NCBI RefSeq assembly: GCF_040796495.1
Contig: NZ_JBFNQN010000004.1
Span: forward strand, 62,001-126,000
Direction: 5' to 3'
Length of the DNA stretch: 64,000 bases
Source of the DNA: Kineococcus endophyticus
Lineage (GTDB): Bacteria > Actinomycetota > Actinomycetes > Actinomycetales > Kineococcaceae
The notes beneath the pieces were generated by a model, which was not told the origin of the DNA, did no database searches, and saw only the letters and a program-made list of their open reading frames with translations. Position 1 is the stretch's first letter. The number at the start of each line of letters is the position of its first letter. The position numbers and the translations under genes were made by a program. Below, one piece after another: positions 32,596-40,727 of this stretch.

Positions 32596-34851
32596 TCACG
32601 TCTCGGTGGTCACCGTCGGCGCGGACTCCTGACGCGGCTGCGGAACCCCGCCGAGGTGCAGGTCGGCGCGGGCGGTGAGCCCGTCGTCGACCTGCACGCT
32701 GCCGGTCGCCGGCGCCCAGCTCGAGGCGGTGAGCGTGTAGTCGCCGCCGGCCACGTCGTCGAAGGCGTACCGGCCGTCGGGTCCGGTCGTCGTGGTCGCG
32801 ACGACCTCGCCGTCGGCGTCGGTGAGGGTGACGACGGCCCCGGTGTGCACGCCCGTGCCGGCGGTGACGGTGCCGTCGACGCGGCCGCCGACCTCGAGGA
32901 CGAGGTCGAGCGCCTGGGCCTCGTCGTCGCCGACCTGCACCGCGCGGGCCGCGGGGCGCCTGCCGTCGGCGCGGGTCGTCACGACGTAGGACCCGCCCGT
33001 GAGCCCCTCGAGGGCGTAGTTCCCGGCGGCGTCCGTTCCGGCGGAGGCGACCACCCGGCCCGTGGCGTCCGTGAGCGTCACCACGGCCGCCGCGACCGGT
33101 GAACCCTGGCGCAGCACGCGCCCGGCCACGGTGGACCGCCCGGCGAGGACGACGTCGGCGCGGACCGGTCCGGAGCCGATGGCCACCAGGACGGCCTGCG
33201 GGGTCAGGTGCCCGGCGGCTGCGATGAGCAGGTAGGTGCCGCCGGTGGGCACGGCCAGAGCGAAGGTCCCGTCGTCGGCGGACGTGCCGCGGGCCACCTG
33301 CCGTCCCGCCGGGTCGGTGATCGTGACCACGGCGCCGGCCAGCGGTCGGGTCCCGTCGGTCAGCACGGTGCCGACGACGGACCGCCCGACGGCGGGTGCG
33401 GCTGCGGGTGCGGGTGCTCCGGCCGCGGCCGCGGGGCTCTCGGCGGCGGCTCGCGGGATGAGTGCGGCGATCACGGCGGCGACCGCGGCGGCTCCCGCGG
33501 CGACGAGGAGGATGGTCCGGAAACCGTTCTCGGCGGGGATGGCGACGCCGCCGACCACGGTGGCCGAGGAGGCGAGGACGGCGCCGGAGACGGCGCTGGC
33601 CACCGAGGACCCGACGGAGCGGACGAGGGTGTTGAAGCTGTTGGCGGACGCGGTCTCGCGCACCGGGACGGCGGACATGATGAGCGCCGGCATCGAGCCG
33701 TAGGCGAAACCCACACCGGCGCCGATGATCCCGGTGACGATCGACAACTGCCAGACCTCGTGGGTGAGGAAGACGCCGGTGCCGTAGCCGACGGCGACGA
33801 CGAGCGCGGCGACGACGAGGCTGACCTTGGGGCCGTACCGGCGGGTCACCTTCGCCGAGACGGGCGCGGTCACCATCATGACCAGGCCCCCGGGGACCAT
33901 CGCGAGCCCGGCGACGAGCATGGACTCACCGAGGCCGTACCCGGTCTGCCGGGGGAGCTGGATGAGCTGGGGGATGACGAGGGACATCGCGAACATCGCG
34001 AACCCGAGGGCCACCGAGGCGAGGTTCGTCAGCAGCACCTGCGGCCGGGCCGTCGTGCGCAGGTCGACCAGCGGGGCGCGGTGGCGCAGTTCCCAGCTGC
34101 CCCAGAGCACCGCGAGGACGACGCCGCCGACGAGGCAGCCGAGCGTCTCGACGCTGGTCCAGCCCCAGTCCTTCCCCTTCGAGACGCCCAGCAGCAGCGC
34201 GACGAGGGTGGCCGACAAGCCCACGGCACCGAGGGCGTCGAAGCGTCCGCCGCGGGCGGTGCGGACCGAGGGGATGAGCGCGAGGACGAGCAGCAGCACG
34301 ACGGCGCCGAGACCGGCGGACACCCAGAACAGCCAGTGCCAGTCGAGGTGGTCGGCGATGAGCGCGGCCGCCGGCAGGCCCAGGGCGCCGCCGACGCCCA
34401 GCGAGGCGCTCATGAGCGCGGTGGCCGGGCCGAGCTTCTCGGCGGGCAGGACGTCCCGCATCAGGCTGATCCCGAGGGGGATGACGCCCGCGGCGCACCC
34501 CTGCAGCGCCCGGCCGACGACCATCGGGGCGAGGCTGTCCGACAGCGCGCAGACGACCGAACCGACGACCATGGCGGCGAGGCTGGCCAGCAGCAGCGGA
34601 CGCTTGCCGACCATGTCGCCGAGCCGTCCGGCGATGGGGGTGGCGACGGCCCCGGCGAGCAGCGTGGCGGTGACGGCCCAGGCCGCGTTCGACGTCGTGG
34701 TCCCCAGCAGGGTCGGGAGCTGGGAGACGATCGGGATCACGAGCGTCTGCATGAGGGCGACGGAGATCCCGCCGAGGGCGAGGACCGCGACGACGACGCC
34801 GACGGGACGTTCGGGGCGCTCGGGTGCGCTCACGGGCAGGGGAGTGGACAT
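32596..34851 (-). CDS. MFS (DHA2) exporter fused to C-terminal carboxypeptidase-regulatory-like repeats
   Basis: A 751-aa protein. Residues 1-485 form a 14-segment DHA2-type drug:H+ antiporter with GRLGDMVGKRPLLL (motif A) and GRALQGCAAG. After an Ala/Pro linker come three tandem CarboxypepD-reg/Cna-B-like beta domains (about 505-590, 590-670, 670-740), each with a GTV or GRV start, VVTITD or VVTLTDA and an YALEG or YAFDD turn. With 14 segments the repeats would be cytoplasmic, which is odd for a fold usually found outside. ATG 34851 has AAGGA at 5-6 nt. It is divergent from a TetR gene with a palindrome between. Confidence 0.88.
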   Translation of the reverse strand: MSTPLPVSAPERPERPVGVVVAVLALGGISVALMQTLVIPIVSQLPTLLGTTTSNAAWAVTATLLAGAVATPIAGRLGDMVGKRPLLLASLAAMVVGSVVCALSDSLAPMVVGRALQGCAAGVIPLGISLMRDVLPAEKLGPATALMSASLGVGGALGLPAAALIADHLDWHWLFWVSAGLGAVVLLLVLALIPSVRTARGGRFDALGAVGLSATLVALLLGVSKGKDWGWTSVETLGCLVGGVVLAVLWGSWELRHRAPLVDLRTTARPQVLLTNLASVALGFAMFAMSLVIPQLIQLPRQTGYGLGESMLVAGLAMVPGGLVMMVTAPVSAKVTRRYGPKVSLVVAALVVAVGYGTGVFLTHEVWQLSIVTGIIGAGVGFAYGSMPALIMSAVPVRETASANSFNTLVRSVGSSVASAVSGAVLASSATVVGGVAIPAENGFRTILLVAAGAAAVAAVIAALIPRAAAESPAAAAGAPAPAAAPAVGRSVVGTVLTDGTRPLAGAVVTITDPAGRQVARGTSADDGTFALAVPTGGTYLLIAAAGHLTPQAVLVAIGSGPVRADVVLAGRSTVAGRVLRQGSPVAAAVVTLTDATGRVVASAGTDAAGNYALEGLTGGSYVVTTRADGRRPAARAVQVGDDEAQALDLVLEVGGRVDGTVTAGTGVHTGAVVTLTDADGEVVATTTTGPDGRYAFDDVAGGDYTLTASSWAPATGSVQVDDGLTARADLHLGGVPQPRQESAPTVTTET

Positions 34852-34871
34852 CGAGGTCCTTCGGGGCGGGA

Positions 34872-34894
34872 GAGTTAAGACAACTGCTTGACTC
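34872..34894. promoter_or_regulatory. TetR operator and divergent promoter
   Basis: An inverted repeat GAGTTAAG-N7-CTTGACTC with one mismatch. It contains a TTGACT -35 element for the TetR gene, with AATGGT 17 bp further on (34911-34916). A second small palindrome, GTTGC-N5-GCAAC (34918-34932), follows. The site lies between the TetR and MFS genes and is the likely repressor target. Confidence 0.6.
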
Positions 34895-34944
34895 AGTGGA
34901 CCACGGGGACAATGGTCGTTGCAAGGGGCAACCAAGGAGGGGTG

Positions 34945-35592
34945 ATGGTCACGGCGCAGGTGCGCAACGCAGCGCGGAGCGAGGCGACGAGGGTGGCGAT
35001 CCTCGACGCGGCCGAGCGGCTGTTCGCCGAGGAGGGGATCGAGCGGGTCTCGCACCGCCGGATCAGTGCGGCTGCGGGCCAGGGCAACAACGCGGCCGTC
35101 GGCTACCACTTCGGCACCACCGCCGACCTCGTCGAGGCCGTCGTCGAACGGCGGCGGGAGGCCGTCGAGCAGGTCCGGACGGACCTCGTCGAGCGGATCG
35201 CCGGGTCGGGGGACGTCCGCGACTGGGTCGACTGCCTCGTGCGGCCCTCGATCGTCGTGCTGGAGTCGCTCGGGTCGCCGACCTGGTTCGGGCGGCTGTC
35301 GGCCCAGCTCGCCGCCGACCCGCGCCGGCACGCGCGCTACGTCGAGCACGCCCTGCGCTCGGAACCGCTGCGGCGCACGGTGGACGGGTTCCGGTCGTGC
35401 CTGCCGGACCTGCCCGAAGCGGTCCTGCGCGAACGCAGCGACATGGCCCGGATCCTCAGCGTCCACGTCGTCGCCGACCGGGAGGCCGACCTCGCCGAGG
35501 GCCGGGAACCGGCCCGGGCCACCTGGACCGAGTGCGGTGACGGGCTGGTCGACGCCCTCGTGGGTCTCTGGACCGCACCCGTCCGGTCCTGA
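34945..35592 (+). CDS. TetR-family transcriptional regulator
   Basis: A 215-aa repressor. The N-terminal helix-turn-helix is ISAAAGQGNNAAVGYHFGTT; helix 1 reads ILDAAERLFAEEGIERV. The C-terminal ligand domain contains TWFGRLSAQLA. ATG 34945 has a strong AAGGAGG, spacing 4. It is divergent from the MFS exporter gene and probably represses it until the exported compound binds. Confidence 0.9.
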   Translation: MVTAQVRNAARSEATRVAILDAAERLFAEEGIERVSHRRISAAAGQGNNAAVGYHFGTTADLVEAVVERRREAVEQVRTDLVERIAGSGDVRDWVDCLVRPSIVVLESLGSPTWFGRLSAQLAADPRRHARYVEHALRSEPLRRTVDGFRSCLPDLPEAVLRERSDMARILSVHVVADREADLAEGREPARATWTECGDGLVDALVGLWTAPVRS

Positions 35593-35626
35593 GCGGCGGG
35601 CACGCCCGGCGTCCGCGGGGCGGGGA

Positions 35627-36064
35627 TCAGCGCAGGTCGGCCAGCGTCTCGGCCTTGACGACGGCGCGCTCGACGGCGGCGAGCAGCCCCGGGTCCGCCG
35701 GACCACCGTCGGCGCCCGCGACCCGCACCATCGCGGCGGCCTCCGCGACCTGCGCGCACGCGGTGGCCGTGCGGGTCAGGCGCCGGTGGATCTCCGGGTG
35801 CTCCCCGTCGGGTCCCCCGGGCACGAGCAGGTCCCCCGCCGACGGGGCCTCCTGCTGCGCCCGCAGGCACTGCGCGCGGACGGCGCGGGCCACGAGGTCC
35901 ACGCGGGGCAGGAACTCCTCCAGCGCCACGCGGGCGGGCCCGGGCGGGGTGCCGTCCACGACCATCTCGACGCGGCGGACGGCGCGGTCGGCGGAGTGCG
36001 CGGCGCGCGCCCAGACCCCCTCGCCGAGGGGGTCGGGCGTGCGCCGCCAGAACGCGAGCTTCAG
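35627..36064 (-). CDS. Unknown helical protein encoded behind bpa, apparent CTG start
   Basis: The frame has an ATG only at 35965 (112 aa), but protein-like sequence continues upstream: KLAFWRRTPDPLGEGVWARA directly follows a CTG at 36064 that overlaps the bpa stop codon as CTGA. This mirrors the GTGA and ATGA overlaps elsewhere in the window, so I give the 145-aa form. The protein is helical and acidic-basic mixed, with no recognised domain and no membrane segment. Coupling to bpa suggests a related role, which is inference. Confidence 0.6.
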   Translation of the reverse strand: MKLAFWRRTPDPLGEGVWARAAHSADRAVRRVEMVVDGTPPGPARVALEEFLPRVDLVARAVRAQCLRAQQEAPSAGDLLVPGGPDGEHPEIHRRLTRTATACAQVAEAAAMVRVAGADGGPADPGLLAAVERAVVKAETLADLR

Positions 36065-36657
36065 AGGTACTGCCCCGTCCCGCCGGGCTGCACGCGCGGC
36101 ATCCCGTCGCCCCCGGGCCGGCCCTGCGGGCCCCCGGGGACGCTGCCGCCGGGCAGCGCGCGCCGCATCTCCTGCAGCTGCGCCTGCGCCGCCATCTGCT
36201 GGGCGACGAGAGCGGTCTGAATGCCGTGGAACAGGCCTTCGAGCCAGCCGACGAGCTGGGCCTGGGCGATCCGCAGCTCGCTCTCGGACGGGGCCTGCCC
36301 CTCCGCGAACGGCAGCGCGATCCGGCGCAGCTCCTCGACGAGGTCGGCGGACAGGCCGTCCTCGAGCTCGCTGAGGGAGCGCTCGTGGATCTCGGCGAGC
36401 CGGTTGCGCCCCGCCTCGTCCAGCGGCGCCGACCGCACCTCCTCCAGCAGCTGCTTGATCATGCTGCCGATCCGCATGACCTTCGCGGGCTGGGAGACCA
36501 TGTCGGCCGGTCCGGGCTCGCCGTCCTCGGGAGGCTCGGCGATGCCCATGCCCTGCGGCGTCACCACGACGACGCGGGGGTCCGGGCCGTCGCTGGTCTC
36601 GCGCGGGGCGTCGGGCGGGGTCGGGTCCTCGGGGAAGCCGTGGGTGTGCTCGGACAT
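36061..36657 (-). CDS. bpa: Bacterial proteasome activator
   Basis: A 198-aa protein of the Bpa/PafE (DUF2587) family. The central helical region (about 50-150: MIKQLLEEVRSAPLDEAGR, RIALPF, AQLVGWLEGLFHGIQTALVAQ) forms a ring in homologues. The C-terminus ends in GQYL, the motif that docks into the 20S proteasome and opens its gate (established for mycobacterial PafE). It implies that 20S proteasome genes exist elsewhere in this genome. ATG 36657 was chosen; ATG 36666 is also possible. The downstream gene overlaps its stop codon. Confidence 0.93.
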   Translation of the reverse strand: MSEHTHGFPEDPTPPDAPRETSDGPDPRVVVVTPQGMGIAEPPEDGEPGPADMVSQPAKVMRIGSMIKQLLEEVRSAPLDEAGRNRLAEIHERSLSELEDGLSADLVEELRRIALPFAEGQAPSESELRIAQAQLVGWLEGLFHGIQTALVAQQMAAQAQLQEMRRALPGGSVPGGPQGRPGGDGMPRVQPGGTGQYL

Positions 36658-36673
36658 GACCCCCATCCTGCCC

Positions 36674-37516
36674 TCAGCCCCTGCGCGCCACCTCTCGCGG
36701 GAGGGCGAGCGAGGCCGCCAGCACGGTGAGGGCGACGACCGTGCCGGCCAGGAGGTAGGACGTCGTCAGCGAGGCGTCGCCGGCGTAGACGACGACGAGC
36801 GCGGCGGCCGCGGCGGCCGGCACGACGAGGGAGAGCCGCACGAGCGCGCCGCGGCGCCGCTCACCGCGGTGCGGGAGGACCTGCACGAGGCACAGGACGA
36901 TCGAGCCGACCAGCGCCGAGGCGAGGACGTCGCTCACCCGGTGCCACCCGTCGGCGATGACGAAGGCGCCCATCGCGCCCGCGGCCGCCGCGCCGGCCAG
37001 CGCCAGCGGAGCGCGCAGCCAGCGCGGCCCGGCGACCAGGAGACCCAGGGCCAGGCCGAGCACCGCGGACGTGTGCCCGCTCGGCAGGCTGTTGGCCGAC
37101 GAACTGTGCTCGAGCAGGTCCGGCCGCTCCAGCAGGACCAGCTTGAGCAGTTCCGTCACCCCGAGCGTCCCGGCCGCCACGACGACGCCGCGCACCGCCG
37201 CGCCCAGGCGGCCCCGCACGACCCCCACGAGCCCGACGACGGCGACCCCGAGCACGAGGTGGTGGGGTTGCAACCGGTCGACGAGGTCGAACGCCGTGCG
37301 CAGCCACCCCGTCTCCGAGCCGCGGTTCTCCAGGGCGAGGGTGTGCAGCCGGTTCTCGTGCCGCTGCCCCGTGGCCGTCCGCACGCAGACGACGTACAGC
37401 ACGCCGAGGGCCGCGAGCTGCCACCACGCAGCCCCGAGCGCCACCGCGGACCAGGTCCGGCGGGCGGACGCGGTGCGGGGTGGGCTCCAGGGCTGGTGCT
37501 CGGCAGTCGTGCTCAT
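36674..37516 (-). CDS. PAP2-family membrane phosphatase
   Basis: A 280-aa protein with about six transmembrane segments. The three phosphatase motifs are visible: KLVLLERP, SLPSGHTS and the WHRVSDV region. It would hydrolyse a lipid or polyprenyl phosphate at the outer face of the membrane. A GGAGGG sits directly against ATG 37516, closer than ideal. A 14-bp-arm palindrome lies 10 nt upstream. It is followed closely by bpa. Confidence 0.88.
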   Translation of the reverse strand: MSTTAEHQPWSPPRTASARRTWSAVALGAAWWQLAALGVLYVVCVRTATGQRHENRLHTLALENRGSETGWLRTAFDLVDRLQPHHLVLGVAVVGLVGVVRGRLGAAVRGVVVAAGTLGVTELLKLVLLERPDLLEHSSSANSLPSGHTSAVLGLALGLLVAGPRWLRAPLALAGAAAAGAMGAFVIADGWHRVSDVLASALVGSIVLCLVQVLPHRGERRRGALVRLSLVVPAAAAAALVVVYAGDASLTTSYLLAGTVVALTVLAASLALPREVARRG

Positions 37517-37525
37517 CCCTCCACT

Positions 37526-37558
37526 CTGCGGTACGCACGCGAGCCGTGCGTACCGCAG
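37526..37558. promoter_or_regulatory. Perfect 14-bp-arm palindrome in front of the PAP2 gene
   Basis: Arms CTGCGGTACGCACG (37526-37539) and CGTGCGTACCGCAG (37545-37558) with loop CGAGC. It is 45 nt past the aldo/keto reductase stop and 9 nt before the PAP2 start codon. It could be the terminator of the upstream gene, an operator, or an mRNA hairpin beside the ribosome site. Confidence 0.6.
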
Positions 37559-37595
37559 CGCGTGCAGGGAACGTGTCGTTCCTGTGAGCCGCCGA

Positions 37596-37614
37596 CCTCC
37601 CGCTCAGCGGGAGG
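37596..37614 (-). terminator. Hairpin across the stop codon of the aldo/keto reductase gene
   Basis: Arms CCTCCCGCT (37596-37604) and AGCGGGAGG (37606-37614), with the TGA stop falling at the loop. A further 6-bp hairpin GGAACGtgtCGTTCC lies at 37568-37582. Confidence 0.45.
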
Positions 37615-38536
37615 CGTGGTCCAGAGCGGAGAGCTCCTCGGACGTCAGCTCGAGGTCCATCGAGGCCAGCAGCGCGGGCAGCTGCTCCACCGTGCGGGCG
37701 CTCGCGATCGGGGCGACGACGGTCGGCTGCGAGCGCAGCCACGCGAGGGCCACGGTGGCGACGTCGACGCCGTGCGCGGCGGCCGCGGTGTCGAGCGCCT
37801 CCAGGACGCGCGGGCCGCGCGGGGAGTCCAGGTAGGCCGCGGCGTTCGCCTGTCGCTGGGAGTCCGCGAGCCGGCCCGGGCGGTACTTGCCCGTGAGGAA
37901 CCCCGAGGCCAGCGAGAAGTAGGGCAGCGAGGCCAGCCCGTTCGCCTCCACGACGGGCAGCGCGTCGCGCTCGTACTCCTCGCGCTCGACGAGGTTGTAG
38001 TGGTTCTGCGCGGCGACGTAGCTCGCGAAGCCCTCGCGCCGCGAGGTCTCCAGGGCCTCGGTGAGGCGGGCGCCGGTGTAGTTCGAGGCGCCGATCGCAC
38101 GGACCTTCCCGGCGGTGACGAGCTCGTCGAACGCGCCGAGGGTCTCGGCCAGCGGGGTGTCCCTGTCGTCCTGGTGGGCCCAGTACAGGTCGATGCGGTC
38201 GGTCTGCAGGCGCTGCAGCGACTCGTCGACGGCCGCGCGGATGTTCTCGGCGCCCAGGCCCTTGCGGTCCTCCTTGCTGGCGACCTTGGTGGCGATGACG
38301 ACCTGGTCGCGCTTGCCGGTCTTCGCGAGCCAGTTCCCGATGATCGTCTCGGAGATCCCGGCGCCACCGTCGGACCAGGCGGAGTACACGTCGGCGGTGT
38401 CGATGAAGTCCCCGCCGCCCTCGACGAAGGCGTCGAGGACGGCGTGCGAGGTGGCTTCGTCGGCGGTCCAGCCGAAGACGTTGCCGCCCAGGTTGAGCGG
38501 GCGGACGTCGAGGTCAGAGGTCCCGATGCGTGTCAT
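37604..38536 (-). CDS. Aldo/keto reductase
   Basis: A 310-aa NADPH-dependent oxidoreductase with the catalytic tetrad Asp and Tyr (DTADVYSAW), Lys (ATKVAS) and His (YWAHQDD). The C-terminal cofactor motif PIASARTVEQL is present. It is of the YajO/Kv-beta-like group. The natural substrate is unknown. ATG 38536 lacks a clear ribosome site. It follows the SDR gene on the same strand after 62 bp. Confidence 0.9.
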   Translation of the reverse strand: MTRIGTSDLDVRPLNLGGNVFGWTADEATSHAVLDAFVEGGGDFIDTADVYSAWSDGGAGISETIIGNWLAKTGKRDQVVIATKVASKEDRKGLGAENIRAAVDESLQRLQTDRIDLYWAHQDDRDTPLAETLGAFDELVTAGKVRAIGASNYTGARLTEALETSRREGFASYVAAQNHYNLVEREEYERDALPVVEANGLASLPYFSLASGFLTGKYRPGRLADSQRQANAAAYLDSPRGPRVLEALDTAAAAHGVDVATVALAWLRSQPTVVAPIASARTVEQLPALLASMDLELTSEELSALDHASR

Positions 38537-38598
38537 GGCGTCAGGCAACCACAGGGCGTCGTCCACGACATCCGGACGGGACCTGGACGGGGACCGCG

Positions 38599-39423
38599 TC
38601 AGAAGTCGGTGCTGGTGCTCAGCTCGCGCCAGACGTTGACCTCCGAGCGGCGCTGCTCGAGCACGCCCTCGATCGCCGACAGCGCGTCGGACCCGAGGAA
38701 CACCGCGGACGGCGGGTTCTCCGCCTCGGCCAGCGCGATCATCGCCTCGGCGGCCTTCGCGGGATCGCCCGGCTGGGTGCCGTGCGCGGTGTCGTTCTCG
38801 ATGCGCCGGGGACCGGCGGTCTCGGCGTAGTCGGCGATGGGCTCGGGGGACTGCGTCAGCGACCGGCCCGCGAAGTCCGTGCGGAACCCGCCCGGGGCGA
38901 CGATCGTCACGCGGATGCCCAGCGGCGCGAGCTCGGTGCGCAACGAGCGGGACATCGCCTCCAGGGCCGCCTTGGCCGCCGCGTAGTACCCGGACCCGGG
39001 CGGACAGACGTGGGCCCCGATCGAGGAGATGTTGAGGACCGTCCCGCTGCGGCGTTCCCGCATCCCGGGCAGGACGGCCTTGAGGACGGAGGCCGCCCCG
39101 AAGACGTGGGTGGCGAACAGCCGCTCGACGTCGGCGTCCACCCCCTCCTCGACGGCGGCGCGGTAGCCGTACCCGGCGTTGTTGACGACGACGTCGATGC
39201 CGCCGAACCGCTCCTCGGCCGCGCGGACGGCCGCGGCCACCTGCTCGGGGGAGGTGACGTCGAGGGACAGGGCGAGCGCGGAGTCGGGGTGACCCGCCGC
39301 GATGTCCTCGACCCTCGAGGCGTCGCGGGCGGTGACGACGGCGCGGTGGCCGCGGGCGAGGACGGCTTCGGCGAGCGAGCGCCCCAGGCCGGTCGAGCAG
39401 CCGGTGATGAACCAGGTGGACAT
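38599..39423 (-). CDS. Short-chain dehydrogenase/reductase
   Basis: A 274-aa classical SDR. The cofactor motif is TGCSTGLG (8-15), with NNAG, the catalytic serine in ISSIG and the YYAAAK active site. The length and the R in VTARDASRVED after beta-2 suggest NADP. The substrate is unknown. It is divergent from the TerD-vWA gene. Confidence 0.9.
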   Translation of the reverse strand: MSTWFITGCSTGLGRSLAEAVLARGHRAVVTARDASRVEDIAAGHPDSALALSLDVTSPEQVAAAVRAAEERFGGIDVVVNNAGYGYRAAVEEGVDADVERLFATHVFGAASVLKAVLPGMRERRSGTVLNISSIGAHVCPPGSGYYAAAKAALEAMSRSLRTELAPLGIRVTIVAPGGFRTDFAGRSLTQSPEPIADYAETAGPRRIENDTAHGTQPGDPAKAAEAMIALAEAENPPSAVFLGSDALSAIEGVLEQRRSEVNVWRELSTSTDF

Positions 39424-39481
39424 GCCCGCACCCTGTCACCCCTCACCTCCCCTGTCTGCCCGGGACTGCTCCCCGGTCCGG

Positions 39482-39487
39482 TAGAAC
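39482..39487 (+). promoter_or_regulatory. -10 element, leaderless type, for the TerD-vWA gene
   Basis: TAGAAC, then AGGACG, then GTG 39494. The gap is 6 nt. Confidence 0.45.
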
Positions 39488-39493
39488 AGGACG

Positions 39494-40726
39494 GTGACCA
39501 CGCTCACCGAGGGCGGCAACGCCCCGCTCACCGGTTCGTCCCTGCGGGTGCGCGTGGAGGGACCGGTCGACGTGACCGCCCTCGTCGTGAACCCCGACGG
39601 CAAGGTCGGCGGCGATGCCGACATGGTGTTCTTCAACCAGCCGTCCGCGCCCGGGGTGCGGCTCGACGGGCGGCAGCTCGCGCTCGACCTCGGCGCACTG
39701 CGCCCGGGCGCCGACCGGGTCGTCGTCGTGGCCAGCCCCGAGACCGAGGGCTCGACGTTCGCCGGCACCACCGTCCGGCTGGTCCTGGAGGACGGGTCGT
39801 CGACCGTCGAGTTCTCCCCGTCCCGGCTGGGCGCGGAGACCGTCGTCGTCCTCGCCGAGGTCTACCAGCGCGGCGGCGCGTGGAAGGTCCGCGCCGTGGG
39901 TCAGGGGTACGACAACGGCCTCGCCGGCCTGGCCACGGACTTCGGGGTGGACGTCGACGAACCCTCTGTGGAACCCGCCGCCGTACCTGCTGCCCCTGCG
40001 GTGTCCCTCACCAAGGGTGAGGAGAAGCTGCCCGTCGACATGCGCAAGGCGCTGAACCTGCGCAAGCAGCAGGTCGCGCTCGTCCTGACCAAGCACAAGA
40101 TGACGGGGTTGCGGTGTCGGGTCGTCGTCGTGCTCGACGTCTCCGGCAGCACGAGTTCCCTCTACCGCAAGGGCGTGTTCTCCCGCGCCGTGGAACGCGT
40201 GGCGCCCGTCGCCGCGCAGGTCGACGACGGCGCGGAGATGCAGGCCTGGGCGATGGGCGGCCGGGCCAAGCGCCTGGAGGACATCACCATCGGCGACCTG
40301 CCGCAGTGGCTGCAGACCTACACCGCCAAGCGCTACACCGAGGCCGAGGGCTGGAACAACGAGAAGGCCGTCATCGAGGACGTCGCGCGCTACGTCGCCC
40401 GCGAACCCCTCGACATCCCCACCCTCGTGCTGTTCTTCCACGACGGCGGGGTCACCGACAACAAGGGCACCGAGAAGGCGTTGCGCGCCGTCGAGCGCGA
40501 ACCCGTGTTCTGGCAGTTCATCGGCATCGGTCGCAGCAACTACGGGATCCTCGAGAAGCTCGACACCCTGGCTGACCGGCAGTACGACAACACGGGCTTC
40601 TTCGCCCTCGACGACCTCGACGCGGTGAGCGACGAGGAGTTGTACGACCGGATCCTGCAGGAGTTCCCGAGCTGGATGCGTGCGTACTACCCGCCGGGAG
40701 CGCCTGCGCTGCAGGGCCTGTCCTGA
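39494..40726 (+). CDS. TerD-domain plus von Willebrand factor A domain protein (TerF-like)
   Basis: A 410-aa cytoplasmic protein. The N-terminal TerD domain (about 1-155) has DADMVFFNQPSAPG and the calcium-site-like acidic positions. After a Pro/Val linker, a TerF/vWA domain (about 175-405) carries the MIDAS motif DVSGSTSS and the later FFHDGGVTDNKGT. Such proteins belong to the tellurite/chemical-stress (Ter) network, which is linked to membrane or phage defence (family knowledge). No other ter gene is adjacent. The start is of the leaderless type. Confidence 0.88.
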   Translation: MTTLTEGGNAPLTGSSLRVRVEGPVDVTALVVNPDGKVGGDADMVFFNQPSAPGVRLDGRQLALDLGALRPGADRVVVVASPETEGSTFAGTTVRLVLEDGSSTVEFSPSRLGAETVVVLAEVYQRGGAWKVRAVGQGYDNGLAGLATDFGVDVDEPSVEPAAVPAAPAVSLTKGEEKLPVDMRKALNLRKQQVALVLTKHKMTGLRCRVVVVLDVSGSTSSLYRKGVFSRAVERVAPVAAQVDDGAEMQAWAMGGRAKRLEDITIGDLPQWLQTYTAKRYTEAEGWNNEKAVIEDVARYVAREPLDIPTLVLFFHDGGVTDNKGTEKALRAVEREPVFWQFIGIGRSNYGILEKLDTLADRQYDNTGFFALDDLDAVSDEELYDRILQEFPSWMRAYYPPGAPALQGLS

Positions 40727-40727
40727 C

